In this document: in pieces, positions 7,688 to 15,738 of the stretch
How positions within the stretch are numbered: position 1 is the first letter of the stretch
How the letters are laid out: the number at the start of each line of letters is the position of its first letter
Origin: G020348385 sp964538085
GTDB lineage: Bacteria > Acidobacteriota > Aminicenantia > Aminicenantales > Aminicenantaceae
Assembly (NCBI GenBank): GCA_964538085.1
Contig: CAZIDF010000003.1
Coordinates: 208,364-272,363 of the forward strand
Direction of reading: 5' to 3'
DNA length: 64,000 nt
Notes under the pieces: generated by a model
What the model was told of the DNA's origin: nothing
What the model saw: the letters and a program-made list of their open reading frames with translations, nothing else
Database searches by the model: none
Translations under genes and position numbers: made by a program

Positions 7688-9139
7688 CTACCCTGAAACA
7701 TTGGAAAACGTGGTTAGATTTTTTCCTTCTGCATCGACGATATTGACTTTTACACCGATCTTTCCATCCAACGTGTGCGTAGCGCAGGAGAGACAGGGGT
7801 CATGAGCTCTGATCGTCATCTCGACCATATTCAGAATTTCTTCGTTGTAGTTGCCGTCTTTGATCAGATCTTTGGCTGCCCTTTTCACGGACATGTTCAT
7901 CGGAGCATTGTTGTGAGTAGTGCCCACAATCAGGTTAACATCAGTTACCATTCCGTTTTCATCTGTGGTATAGTCATGGATCAGGGTTCCTCTGGGGGCT
8001 TCTACACAACCGATTCCTCTGGCTGCTCTAGGTTCCACCTTCTTTCTGGTCTTGGTGCTTGTGATCTCAGGATCGTCCAGAAGTCTAATAGCGTTTTCTG
8101 CGTTATACAGCAACTCAATCAACCTGGCCCAGTGAAAGAGTAGAGGCTGTTGGGCAGGCCTTCCGAATTTTTCCCTGAATTCTTCGAGCTCAGCTTGGGC
8201 TAATGGCGTAGGTATTGTGTCACAGACATTCATCCGTGCAAGGGTGTTGGTCCGGTAAATTCCGTTCGGGTTATCCAGATCCATAGAAAACTCGCCTGCT
8301 TTTTTCATATAGGGGAACTTCAAGTAGGACCAGGGTTCCACGTGTTCACGAATATAATCGGTGTAATCCTCGTAGGCAAATTCTTCATAAGATCCGTCCA
8401 CCTGCATCATTCTCAGTTTGCCATCATACAGATCCATAGCCCCGTCATCTGTCACGGTTCCCAAGAATCCTGTGTTGATAACACCCAGAGAGTTTACGAC
8501 ATCCAGATACTGTGGAAAGAGGCTTTCTTTAGAGAAAGCTATCGAAAATTTGGCTAATTCGAGGCATTCATCCGCCATTTTTCTCACTTCTTGTCTTTCT
8601 GCTTCAAGCAGGGGACGGCTGAATCCGCCCGGGACAGCAGCGGCCGGATGGATGGCTTTTCCCGCGATAATCTCTAGCATGTGGGCCGCTAAATGTCTGA
8701 CTCTTACCACTCTTCTACCGAGGTCAGGATTTTTACCCAGAATTCCGATAACGTTCCGGACCGAGTAATCCGCACCAGGACCAAGGATAAAATCAGCCGC
8801 CGCGAGAAAATAGAAATGAAGGATGTGTTCTTCCATGAAGGCGATGCTATTGCACAGCTCTCTTAATTTTTTTCCGGCAGGTGGCGGGTCCACACCAAAA
8901 ACCGCATCCGTCGCTTTGGCAGAAGCATTGTGATGTGACCAGGGACAAACCCCGCAAATCCGCGTGGTAATCCTCGGCATTTCTTCGACAGGCTTGCCGA
9001 TACAAAAGGGCTCGAATCCTCTCAATTCAAGAACATTCATTTGAGCGTCGCTTACGTTCCCACTGTCGTCAAGTTGGATTGTAACCTTGGCATGCCCTTC
9101 GATTCGTGTGACAGGTTGAATAATAAGTGTTTTTCCCAT
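7688..9139 (-). CDS. [NiFe] hydrogenase large (catalytic) subunit, group 3
   Basis: This 483-aa subunit would bind the NiFe(CN)2CO centre through Cys62 and Cys65 in RICGVCPWSHH and Cys449 and Cys452 in DPCLSCATH. A 28-residue extension after His455 should be removed by the maturation protease. The sequence resembles the cytosolic bidirectional/methyl-viologen-reducing type (group 3, MvhA/HoxH-like); there is no Tat signal on the partner, so the enzyme is cytoplasmic. It starts 3 nt after the small-subunit gene. No diaphorase or MvhD/HdrABC partner gene lies in the window, so the electron acceptor cannot be assigned. Confidence 0.95.
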   Translation of the reverse strand: MGKTLIIQPVTRIEGHAKVTIQLDDSGNVSDAQMNVLELRGFEPFCIGKPVEEMPRITTRICGVCPWSHHNASAKATDAVFGVDPPPAGKKLRELCNSIAFMEEHILHFYFLAAADFILGPGADYSVRNVIGILGKNPDLGRRVVRVRHLAAHMLEIIAGKAIHPAAAVPGGFSRPLLEAERQEVRKMADECLELAKFSIAFSKESLFPQYLDVVNSLGVINTGFLGTVTDDGAMDLYDGKLRMMQVDGSYEEFAYEDYTDYIREHVEPWSYLKFPYMKKAGEFSMDLDNPNGIYRTNTLARMNVCDTIPTPLAQAELEEFREKFGRPAQQPLLFHWARLIELLYNAENAIRLLDDPEITSTKTRKKVEPRAARGIGCVEAPRGTLIHDYTTDENGMVTDVNLIVGTTHNNAPMNMSVKRAAKDLIKDGNYNEEILNMVEMTIRAHDPCLSCATHTLDGKIGVKVNIVDAEGKNLTTFSNVSG

Positions 9140-9142
9140 GAT

Positions 9143-10069
9143 TTAACTCCTTTTTGGAAGGGGGCGTAAACGACCGGCCCCAGAAAATCTGTTGAACGTT
9201 GCTGCACGATCCGGTATCTGTTTGACATCGAGGCCGATAGTGGACAGGGCTCCCATCATATCGACCATCGGATTGGCTGAATCCGAGATTGGACCAAAAC
9301 AGCCTCTGCATGGCATGTAAGCCTTGATGCATCTGGGTGTTCCAGCGGATCCCCCGCAACCCGATCTTGTGGCGGGTCCATTGCACAAGAAGCCTTGTTC
9401 CATAAAACAACGGACAGTATTCAAAGGTTGCCCCGGTTCAAATTCAACGGATTCAAGTGGTCTTTTCAGGTTTGAAACCGCCTTTTTTTCTCGGATGGTG
9501 GGACAATCGTCACACACACTCTTTGACGGAAGATTGACCGCCCTCCCCTCCAAAAGTGCTGTGAGCGCTTCAACGACCATTTCGGGTGTTGTCGGACAAC
9601 CAGGCAGCTTGAGATCGACTTTGACGACCTCATGCAGGGCATAAATTCTGTCCGTAAAGGGTGAAACTGCCTCATTGGGGGTGTCTGCCGAATCCGTGGT
9701 TATGGAACCTCGGAAAATTTTATTCTGAAGTTCCTCGACCGTAAACTGATTGGCCAAGGCGGGCAGACCGCCATAACAGGCACAGGATCCCAGGGCGATG
9801 AGGGTATTGCATTTTTTCCTCATCTCTTCTGCTATTTCTTTGTTCTCTTCTACCCTGATTCCGCCTGAAATAATTCCCACATCGGCTTCCGGAATTACCG
9901 GACCTGCCTGATCTCCTTTTTGTCCAAATAATTTATGATCCATAAGAACCGGCATGTGGACAAACTCGAGCTTGGGCAAAATGTCGAGAAGTGGTTCTCC
10001 GATGTCAAGGATGGTTATTTCACATCCTGCACAGATAGTAAACCATTCTTCCGCTACTTTGATCGCCAT
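9143..10069 (-). CDS. [NiFe] hydrogenase small (Fe-S) subunit, group 3
   Basis: This 308-aa protein carries the N-terminal proximal-cluster motif WFTICAGCEIT (Cys13, Cys16), GSCACYGG and PGCPTT. A C-terminal cysteine-rich part (CDDCP, then CFMEQGFLCNGP, CGG, RCIKAYMPCRGCFGP) would hold additional [4Fe-4S] clusters. The length and the missing twin-arginine signal fit cytosolic MvhG/HoxY-type subunits. It is the first gene of the hydrogenase operon, with a consensus promoter at 10278-10306 and a leader of about 200 nt. TAAAAGATGG at the start gives a usable but offset ribosome site (AGGAGG at 10076-10081). Confidence 0.94.
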   Translation of the reverse strand: MAIKVAEEWFTICAGCEITILDIGEPLLDILPKLEFVHMPVLMDHKLFGQKGDQAGPVIPEADVGIISGGIRVEENKEIAEEMRKKCNTLIALGSCACYGGLPALANQFTVEELQNKIFRGSITTDSADTPNEAVSPFTDRIYALHEVVKVDLKLPGCPTTPEMVVEALTALLEGRAVNLPSKSVCDDCPTIREKKAVSNLKRPLESVEFEPGQPLNTVRCFMEQGFLCNGPATRSGCGGSAGTPRCIKAYMPCRGCFGPISDSANPMVDMMGALSTIGLDVKQIPDRAATFNRFSGAGRLRPLPKRS

Positions 10070-10277
10070 CTTTTACCTCCTAGATAAATATAAATTTTGT
10101 TTAATAATTAGACATGTATCCAAATATAGCTCATTTAGGCTTACTTGGTTCTTGGATCGGCAAAATTTTCCTCTTTTTTGCATAATACAATCGGTACAAA
10201 AGATATAAGCCTAGTTAGTAAAAACTAAACCTACTGTAATTATAGGATAGATATTATTTGCCTTATAATTACGTTGT

Positions 10278-10306
10278 ATTCTAAGTGGAAAACAATTGTT
10301 TGTCAA
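10278..10306 (-). promoter_or_regulatory. Sigma-70 promoter of the hydrogenase operon with palindromic operator candidate
   Basis: Minus-strand TTGACA (10301-10306) and TAGAAT (10278-10283) are spaced by exactly 17 nt. The spacer contains the perfect 12-bp palindrome AAACAATTGTTT (10290-10301), placed where a repressor would block polymerase. A second inverted repeat, TTAGT-AAAA-ACTAA (about 10214-10228), lies in the transcribed leader. The rest of the 10070-10502 gap is AT-rich with no gene. Confidence 0.75.
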
Positions 10307-10502
10307 TAGATAAAGCAAAAAAAACAAGGGAAGATATCAGCAAAACGGTCTCCTTTCGTTCATGCTGAAAATTGGTCATCTTGCCGGTCAAAAAATTCAA
10401 AGAAATATTTTTCAAAAATCTCGATTTTTAAGGCTTGCTTTTTGGTTGGAAAAAAAAGTAAAATCTAAAACACAAAAAGCTAATGAACAAAAAGGAGGAA
10501 GG

Positions 10503-11192
10503 ATGACGAAAAAAACTTGTTCCATTATGGGAATAATTCTTCTCTTGAGTGTCTTGAGCAGTTGTAGCTCTCCCCCAGAAGAAGGTCTTTTAAAAAGATA
10601 TTTTAGTGCGCTAACGATGAACGATAGGATGACCCAATCGACCATGGCCATCGAACCGGTAGCTATCGATGCCCAAAACTGGAAAATACTCAGCGTATCC
10701 GAAGAGGTGATCGAACAATTTAAATTAGCCGAGATGGACGCGACAGAAAGAGATCTGCAAAAAAAACTCACTGACCACGTTGGACCCGTTCAGGAATTGG
10801 ATGATACCCTATGGGCGGCAAAGGAAGATCTCAAGGCAGCAAGGACTGGGGCTGCAAGGAGAGCCGCTCAAGCGAGAGTGGATGAGGCACAAGCAAAATT
10901 CGATGAGGAAAGAGGCATTCACAGCCAGATGCAGAAAGAGGTTAACGAAGCTCAGGCTGAAGCAAAAAAGGAAGAAGAAATCGCTGAGTTTTCGCTTGGA
11001 GCTAGAAATCTTCCGAATATCAGAATGTTGACAGGCGAAGTTTTTTCCAAGGAAGTGGATATCCGCGCTGAAGGTCAATCTGGAACCAAGGATTACAGGT
11101 TTTACTTGAGAAGATATGTCCTTGAAGATGAAACTCTCAATTTATCTCATCGTGGAAGATGGATCATCACCAAGATTGAATTTATCGGTTGA
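10503..11192 (+). CDS. Predicted lipoprotein with coiled-coil region
   Basis: This 229-aa protein starts at an ATG preceded by AAAGGAGGAAGG; an earlier in-frame start lacks such a site. The N-terminus has basic residues, a hydrophobic stretch and a lipobox LSSC with lipidation Cys21. Residues roughly 90-165 are Lys/Glu/Ala-rich and likely form an alpha-helical coiled coil. I recognise no domain family. It is divergent from the hydrogenase operon and precedes two tRNA genes, with no link to either evident. Confidence 0.8.
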   Translation: MTKKTCSIMGIILLLSVLSSCSSPPEEGLLKRYFSALTMNDRMTQSTMAIEPVAIDAQNWKILSVSEEVIEQFKLAEMDATERDLQKKLTDHVGPVQELDDTLWAAKEDLKAARTGAARRAAQARVDEAQAKFDEERGIHSQMQKEVNEAQAEAKKEEEIAEFSLGARNLPNIRMLTGEVFSKEVDIRAEGQSGTKDYRFYLRRYVLEDETLNLSHRGRWIITKIEFIG

Positions 11193-11194
11193 TA

Positions 11195-11223
11195 TTGACT
11201 CTTCGGTCGATTTCCTTTATAAA
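11195..11223 (+). promoter_or_regulatory. Promoter of the tRNA-Lys/tRNA-Glu pair
   Basis: TTGACT (11195-11200) and TATAAA (11218-11223) have 17-nt spacing, beginning 2 nt after the lipoprotein stop. Transcription would start just upstream of tRNA-Lys at 11246. Confidence 0.7.
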
Positions 11224-11245
11224 TACTGATTCACATAATTCTCTC

Positions 11246-11320
11246 GGGCCGTTAGCTCAGAGGGAGAGCACCGGCCTTTTAAGCCGGGTGTCGCTGGTTC
11301 GAGTCCAGCACGGCTCACCA
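11246..11320 (+). tRNA. tRNA-Lys (anticodon TTT)
   Basis: A 75-nt cloverleaf with acceptor stem GGGCCGT/ACGGCTC (one G-U pair), anticodon stem CCGGC/GCCGG around CTTTTAA, T arm GCTGG-TTCGAGT-CCAGC and an encoded CCA. It is followed 7 nt later by tRNA-Glu, suggesting one primary transcript. Confidence 0.97.
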
Positions 11321-11327
11321 CCCTCTC

Positions 11328-11402
11328 GCCCCTGTCGTCTAGCCTGGTCCAGGACACCGCCCTTTCAAGGCGGCAGCACGGGTTCAAATCCCGTCGGGGG
11401 CG
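11328..11402 (+). tRNA. tRNA-Glu (anticodon TTC)
   Basis: A 75-nt tRNA with acceptor stem GCCCCTG/CGGGGGC (one U-G pair), anticodon stem CCGCC/GGCGG around CTTTCAA, and T arm ACGGG-TTCAAAT-CCCGT. The 3' CCA is not encoded, unlike tRNA-Lys upstream. The T-run after it (11404-11411) could serve termination. Confidence 0.96.
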
Positions 11403-11409
11403 CTTTTTT

Positions 11410-11595
11410 TTACTTGGATTTTTTGTAAAGCCAAGCAAAATAGGCTGCCGGGCTCAAGTAAATGGCGAGGATGACTGGGGAAAGGATAACCCAGTATACG
11501 TTGAGATCCATGATGAATAGGAAGATAAAAGCTGCCAAACCACCCAAAAAGGCCAATATCGCTAACGCAAGCCAGATAATAGGACGGATTTTCAT
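11410..11595 (-). CDS. Small two-helix membrane protein
   Basis: This 61-aa ORF encodes two hydrophobic segments (about 7-28 and 34-54) with a Lys-rich C-terminus (WLYKKSK). No family is recognised. The ORF ends 8 nt past tRNA-Glu on the opposite strand. Composition and length are compatible with a real small inner-membrane protein, but no strong ribosome-binding site is seen upstream of the ATG. Confidence 0.5.
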   Translation of the reverse strand: MKIRPIIWLALAILAFLGGLAAFIFLFIMDLNVYWVILSPVILAIYLSPAAYFAWLYKKSK

Positions 11596-11680
11596 TAGCT
11601 CTATTGTACCTGATCTTTGCTATTAAGTCGGGCAGATTTACGAGAGCCTTTTATTATTCTATAACAAGAGAAAGGGGATT

Positions 11681-13054
11681 TCACTCCAATTTAAATTTTT
11701 TCTCTTTAAAAACTCTCAGACAGCTGTCAACCACCTCCGAGTCGTACAACTTTCCCCGGTTTTTAGAAATTTCTTTAAGAGACTCTTCGATGCTGAGCGC
11801 AGGACGGTAAGGACGGTGTGTGGCCATTGCCTCGATGACATCCGCGACAGCGAGGATTTTTGCTTCCAGGAGAATATCTTTCGCTTTGAGCCCTTGGGGA
11901 TAGCCGCTTCCGTCGATCCTTTCGTGATGTTGCAGAACAATTTTGGCCACAGGCCACGGAAATTCAATAGTTTTCAAAATGTCATGTCCAACCTGGGAAT
12001 GGGTTTTGATGATGGCATATTCTGCATCCGAGATTTGTCCGGGCTTACTGAGGATTTCTGCTGGCACATGAATTTTTCCGATATCGTGGAGTTCTCCTGA
12101 CATCCGTAGCCCTTCGATCTGGTCCTTCGAGAGATTCATTTCTTCCCCTATTGAGCATGCCAGTTTTGTCACCCGCCTCTGGTGACCTGCCGTATAGGGA
12201 TCTCGGATTTCAACGGTGTAGGCGATAGCTCTCACTGTTCCTTCCATGGCAATTTTCTGCCGCTCGAAGCTTCTTTTGAGTTCTTCTTCTGCCATTTTTC
12301 TGGCTGTCACATCGGTAAAGGCCAGCACAACTCCAGTGATATTGCCGACTTCGTCTTTGATGGGTTCCAATCGAGGATCGATCGGTGTCCTTTTCCCATC
12401 TTTGGATACGAGGATAGCCTCGTCGGAAAGGTCAGATCCTTCACCTTGGAGTATTTTTTTAACAGAAATCCTCTGCATCTTTCCCGGTTTTTGGTTCATG
12501 ACTTTAAAAACGTCGCCCAGCGTTCTGTCCAAGGCTTGATCCAAATTCCAGCCAGTAAGATTCTCAGCGAGGGGATTCATAAATGTGATCGCACCGATCT
12601 TGTTCGTCGCGATCACCCCGTCTCCAATGCTTTTGAGGATGGTGGACAACCAGCGTTCTCTATCCTTCAATTCCATCTGCATTTTGTATTTGTACAGAGC
12701 GATCTCGATGGTCGTTTGCAATTCTCTCTCTTCGAAAGGTTTGATGATATACCCGAACGGTTCGGTTTTTTTGGCCTGTTGGACAGTCGTCGAGTCTGCA
12801 TAGGCAGTGAGATAGACAATAGGAATGCTGAAATTCGTGTAAATCTTATCGGCGGCTTGCACACCGGTGATTTCTCCTTGAAGCATCACATCCATCAAGA
12901 CAATGTCGGGCAAGGTTTCTTGGGCTTTACTGACCGCAGCTTTTGCATTGGCAACGACTCCTGTCACCTCATATCCGAGACCGACCAGCATGTTGCGAAT
13001 ATCTCGGGCAACTATGCTTTCGTCCTCGACGACTAAAATCTTTGTCTTTTTCAT
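11681..13054 (-). CDS. Response regulator with PAS and HD-GYP (cyclic-di-GMP phosphodiesterase) domains
   Basis: This 457-aa soluble protein has three modules: a receiver domain (about 1-120; VVEDES acidic pocket, DVMLQG after the phospho-acceptor Asp), a PAS domain (about 135-255) and an HD-GYP domain (about 265-450). The last contains the HDIGKIHVP metal motif, HSQVGHDIL, HHERIDGSGYPQGL and AVADVIEAM, all the residues expected of an active cyclic-di-GMP hydrolase. No kinase gene is adjacent. The gene stands alone, with about 170 nt of upstream sequence in which I see no clear promoter. Confidence 0.92.
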   Translation of the reverse strand: MKKTKILVVEDESIVARDIRNMLVGLGYEVTGVVANAKAAVSKAQETLPDIVLMDVMLQGEITGVQAADKIYTNFSIPIVYLTAYADSTTVQQAKKTEPFGYIIKPFEERELQTTIEIALYKYKMQMELKDRERWLSTILKSIGDGVIATNKIGAITFMNPLAENLTGWNLDQALDRTLGDVFKVMNQKPGKMQRISVKKILQGEGSDLSDEAILVSKDGKRTPIDPRLEPIKDEVGNITGVVLAFTDVTARKMAEEELKRSFERQKIAMEGTVRAIAYTVEIRDPYTAGHQRRVTKLACSIGEEMNLSKDQIEGLRMSGELHDIGKIHVPAEILSKPGQISDAEYAIIKTHSQVGHDILKTIEFPWPVAKIVLQHHERIDGSGYPQGLKAKDILLEAKILAVADVIEAMATHRPYRPALSIEESLKEISKNRGKLYDSEVVDSCLRVFKEKKFKLE

Positions 13055-13222
13055 GGTCTAGGTGATCGGCTTGCTTTGAGATGGCGGTATACAACCTGGC
13101 CTTTTTCTCATGGAAGATAATTCTGAACGATACCTGGGATTTAGACAATCCCTTCTCCGGGTGATTTAAGAGGTGATATTTGTTTTGCTTTTATAGCCTT
13201 TTGGGGTGATAAAAAAATATAT

Positions 13223-13468
13223 TTATAATCGCGGATCGATCTTGCCCGGTCCACCGCAGTCCGGCGTGTAACACGAGACGTTGAGAAACTCGCATTTTTC
13301 CTTGCATCCAGGGCATATGTCAGGAGGCATTGCTGCCGTATGGAGGAAGCCGCAATGGCTGCATTTCCAAAAAGTCAGGCCGCATTCGGGGCAGATATCT
13401 CCGGTAAATTTTCCTTCTGCTGAATAACCGCAGTGAGCGCACTCGAATTTTTCCTGTTTTTTATCCAT
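13223..13468 (-). CDS. Rubredoxin/zinc-ribbon-like protein with repeated CxxC pairs
   Basis: This 81-aa protein is dominated by metal-binding cysteine pairs: CAHC and CPEC form one knuckle set, CSHC and CPGC a second, with two further Cys near the end. This gives two rubredoxin-like units in tandem. Such small proteins act in electron transfer or oxygen/peroxide defence of anaerobes; iron versus zinc cannot be settled from sequence. It has its own consensus promoter at 13501-13529. Confidence 0.85.
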   Translation of the reverse strand: MDKKQEKFECAHCGYSAEGKFTGDICPECGLTFWKCSHCGFLHTAAMPPDICPGCKEKCEFLNVSCYTPDCGGPGKIDPRL

Positions 13469-13500
13469 TTTCTTTTCCTTTCAAGCTAAGAACTTGAAAA

Positions 13501-13529
13501 AAAATATCAAACACTTTGTAAGTTGTCAA
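13501..13529 (-). promoter_or_regulatory. Promoter of the rubredoxin-like gene
   Basis: Minus-strand TTGACA (13524-13529) and TATTTT (13501-13506) are separated by 17 nt. Confidence 0.65.
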
Positions 13530-13557
13530 TAATAATTATATTTTGAGAAAGTTTATA

Positions 13558-13632
13558 TGGTGGGCGGTACTGGATTCGAACCAGTGACACCCGGCTTGTA
13601 AGACCGGTACTCTACCGCTGAGCTAACCGCCC
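13558..13632 (-). tRNA. tRNA-Val (anticodon TAC)
   Basis: A 75-nt leftward tRNA with acceptor stem GGGCGGT/ACCGCCC, anticodon loop CTTACAA, T arm with GGTTCGAATCC, and an encoded CCA at 13558-13560. A promoter lies upstream at 13662-13690. Confidence 0.97.
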
Positions 13633-13661
13633 GTGTTGGATGACAGCATGTGGCTTTAAAT

Positions 13662-13690
13662 AACTTAGAAAAACCCGGGCTTTTTGTCAA
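13662..13690 (-). promoter_or_regulatory. Promoter of tRNA-Val
   Basis: Minus-strand TTGACA (13685-13690) and TAAGTT (13662-13667) with 17-nt spacing. Confidence 0.55.
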
Positions 13691-13708
13691 GCAACCGGCT
13701 CAACCCCA

Positions 13709-13737
13709 TTGACAGAAGAATAGCCATATGCTACATT
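13709..13737 (+). promoter_or_regulatory. Promoter of the rplU-rpmA-obgE operon
   Basis: TTGACA (13709-13714) and TACATT (13732-13737) are spaced by 17 nt. The predicted leader before rplU is about 50 nt. Confidence 0.7.
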
Positions 13738-13793
13738 TAAACATCTTTTTTATTCTTAGATAAAAAATTTATTACGGATATAAAGGGAAAAAA

Positions 13794-14432
13794 ATGTTTG
13801 CTGTGATTAAAACTGGCGGAAAACAGTTCCGAGTTCAAGAGGGAGACCTATTAGATGTCGAAAAACTCGATCTGGAAGAAGGGAAAAAGGTCACCTTTGA
13901 TCATGTTCTTCTGATAGAGGACGACAAAAACACTCTTATCGGGACTCCGGTTGTCGAGAAAGCTCAGGTTGTCGGCGAAGTTGTGGGAAACTTCAAGGAC
14001 AAGAAAGTCCTTGTATTCAAGAAAAAAAAGCGAAAACAATACCGTAAAACGGCAGGGCATCGACAGATGTTAACCCGCGTCAAGATCGAGAAGATCCTCA
14101 CGGGTATAGAAGCTCCTGCAAAGAAAAAGCCAGAGCAAAAGAAACTTAAACCAGAAGAGGAACTGAAAAAACTGGAGGCTGAGGTCGTTAAGAAGAGATC
14201 CGTGGAGAAGAGAGAAGAGCCAAAAGCGGCTGAACCTGAAAAACCGGTAAAAAAAGCGGAAACCAAAACAACCGAAGCGATAAAAGCCGAGCCTAAAAAG
14301 GCCAAGCCCTCCAAACCAAAAACAGAACCCGCCAAACCGGCGGCCCCCAAAAAGAAAAAGACAGCAGATAAGCCAACTGTAAAGAAAACGGCTGCTAAAG
14401 CAAAAAAAACGACCTCGAAGAAGGAGAAATAG
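13794..14432 (+). CDS. rplU: Large-subunit ribosomal protein L21 with long basic C-terminal tail
   Basis: Residues 1-103 are a complete L21 (MFAVIKTGGKQFRVQEGD, then KKRKQYRKTAGHRQ and the closing TRVKIEKI). About 109 additional residues follow, rich in Lys, Ala, Pro, Glu and Thr and almost free of aromatic or bulky hydrophobic residues. Normal L21 is about 100-105 aa, so the protein is twice the usual length. The tail resembles the disordered extensions seen on some ribosomal proteins and histone-H1-like proteins, and may bind rRNA or DNA. The rpmA start follows the stop by one base, as in the standard rplU-rpmA operon. Confidence 0.95.
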   Translation: MFAVIKTGGKQFRVQEGDLLDVEKLDLEEGKKVTFDHVLLIEDDKNTLIGTPVVEKAQVVGEVVGNFKDKKVLVFKKKKRKQYRKTAGHRQMLTRVKIEKILTGIEAPAKKKPEQKKLKPEEELKKLEAEVVKKRSVEKREEPKAAEPEKPVKKAETKTTEAIKAEPKKAKPSKPKTEPAKPAAPKKKKTADKPTVKKTAAKAKKTTSKKEK

Positions 14433-14433
14433 G

Positions 14434-14688
14434 ATGGCTCATAAAAAATCGGGTGGAAGTGCGAAGAACGGCAGAGAAAGCCATTCCAAAAGGCTGGGCG
14501 TCAAACGTCACGATGGCCAGTTTGTCCAGGCAGGCTCGATCTTGATCCGGCAGAGAGGCACTCCCTTCAATCCCGGAAAGAACGTGGGAAGAGGCAAAGA
14601 CGACACGCTTTTTGCTCTGGCAACAGGCAAAGTTCTTTTCGAAACCCGGGGGAAGAAAAAGAAATTTGTTTCTGTCCTACCTTCTTAG
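14434..14688 (+). CDS. rpmA: Large-subunit ribosomal protein L27
   Basis: This 84-aa L27 has the conserved N-terminus MAHKKSGGSAKNGR, which reaches towards the peptidyl-transferase centre, without the cleavable extension found in Firmicutes. The central FVQAGSILIRQRGT and FNPGKNVGRGKDDTLF are intact. It lies directly behind rplU and 21 nt before obgE. Confidence 0.98.
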   Translation: MAHKKSGGSAKNGRESHSKRLGVKRHDGQFVQAGSILIRQRGTPFNPGKNVGRGKDDTLFALATGKVLFETRGKKKKFVSVLPS

Positions 14689-14709
14689 GGGGTTCTGACT
14701 CCGTATAAC

Positions 14710-15738
14710 ATGTTCGTTGACCAGGTCAATGTTATCTTTCGTGCTGGTCATGGTGGCCATGGTTGTCTAAGCTTTCGAAGGGAAAGGGGGGTGCCGAGAG
14801 GAGGCCCGGACGGAGGTCACGGTGGAAATGGGGGGAGCATTTTCCTTCTTTCGGATAAAGACCTGAGCACTCTGGCCTACTTCAGATTTCATCCGATAAC
14901 CAAGGCGAAAAAAGGAAATCATGGAGAGGGAAGCAATCGCCGGGGAAAAAACGGGATAGACGTGATCCTGAAAGTGCCGGTGGGGACGATCGTTAGAGAA
15001 AAAAATACAGAGAAATTTTTATTCGATTTTGTCCAGGACAAACAGAAATTTCTTGTAGCCGAGGGCGGAAAAGGAGGGAGGGGAAACGCATCCTTTGCCA
15101 CCTCAACGAGACAGACGCCAAAGTTTCGCGAAGAGGGAAAACCTGGAGAGGAAAAAGAGCTGACTTTAGAGCTCAAGCTCATTGCCGATGTGGGACTCAT
15201 AGGATTCCCGAATGTCGGTAAATCCACACTTATTTCGAGGATTTCTGCGGCCAAACCTGTGATCGCTGATTACCCTTTCACGACACTTGTTCCCAATCTC
15301 GGGGTTGTCGATATCGATGAATTTCGAAGTTTTGTGGTAGCCGATGTTCCGGGACTGATCGAAGGCGCTCATCTTGGACAGGGATTGGGAATAAAATTCT
15401 TGAGACATGTGCAAAGAACCAGGATATTGGTGCATTTGGTCGATGTATCCCCTTATACCCAACGGGATCCTGTTCAAGATTATTTGACGATAATGGAAGA
15501 AGTCGAGGCGTTCGATGCCAGTTTGGTCAAAAAACCTCAGATTCTTGTGGCTAACAAGATAGATCTTGTGGGTGAAGAAAAACCGAGGTTGGAAAAAATC
15601 GAGACGCTGGCGCGAAAGCACGGCCTTCCTTTTTTTGCGATATCCGCTCTCAGAAGGGAAGGAATAAAGGAGTTGATCATGGGCATGGCCAAAGAATTGG
15701 ACGCCCAGAGCGTTTTTTCGAAAAATCATGAATCATGA
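14710..15738 (+). CDS. obgE: Obg-family GTPase
   Basis: This 342-aa GTPase acts in 50S subunit assembly and stress control. The glycine-rich Obg fold fills residues 1-158; the G domain follows with G1 GFPNVGKST, G3 DVPGLIEGA and G4 NKID. There is no C-terminal OCT extension, as in many Gram-negative homologues. Its stop overlaps the nadD start by 4 nt. Confidence 0.98.
   Translation: MFVDQVNVIFRAGHGGHGCLSFRRERGVPRGGPDGGHGGNGGSIFLLSDKDLSTLAYFRFHPITKAKKGNHGEGSNRRGKNGIDVILKVPVGTIVREKNTEKFLFDFVQDKQKFLVAEGGKGGRGNASFATSTRQTPKFREEGKPGEEKELTLELKLIADVGLIGFPNVGKSTLISRISAAKPVIADYPFTTLVPNLGVVDIDEFRSFVVADVPGLIEGAHLGQGLGIKFLRHVQRTRILVHLVDVSPYTQRDPVQDYLTIMEEVEAFDASLVKKPQILVANKIDLVGEEKPRLEKIETLARKHGLPFFAISALRREGIKELIMGMAKELDAQSVFSKNHES

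Noticed and set aside
11189..11438. ORFs on both strands across the tRNA-Lys/Glu genes
   Set aside because: They read through tRNA genes and match the artefact translations often seen over tRNAs.
12182..13036. Long rightward ORF opposite the HD-GYP response regulator
   Set aside because: It mirrors a clearly conserved gene on the other strand and has no recognisable domain or ribosome site.
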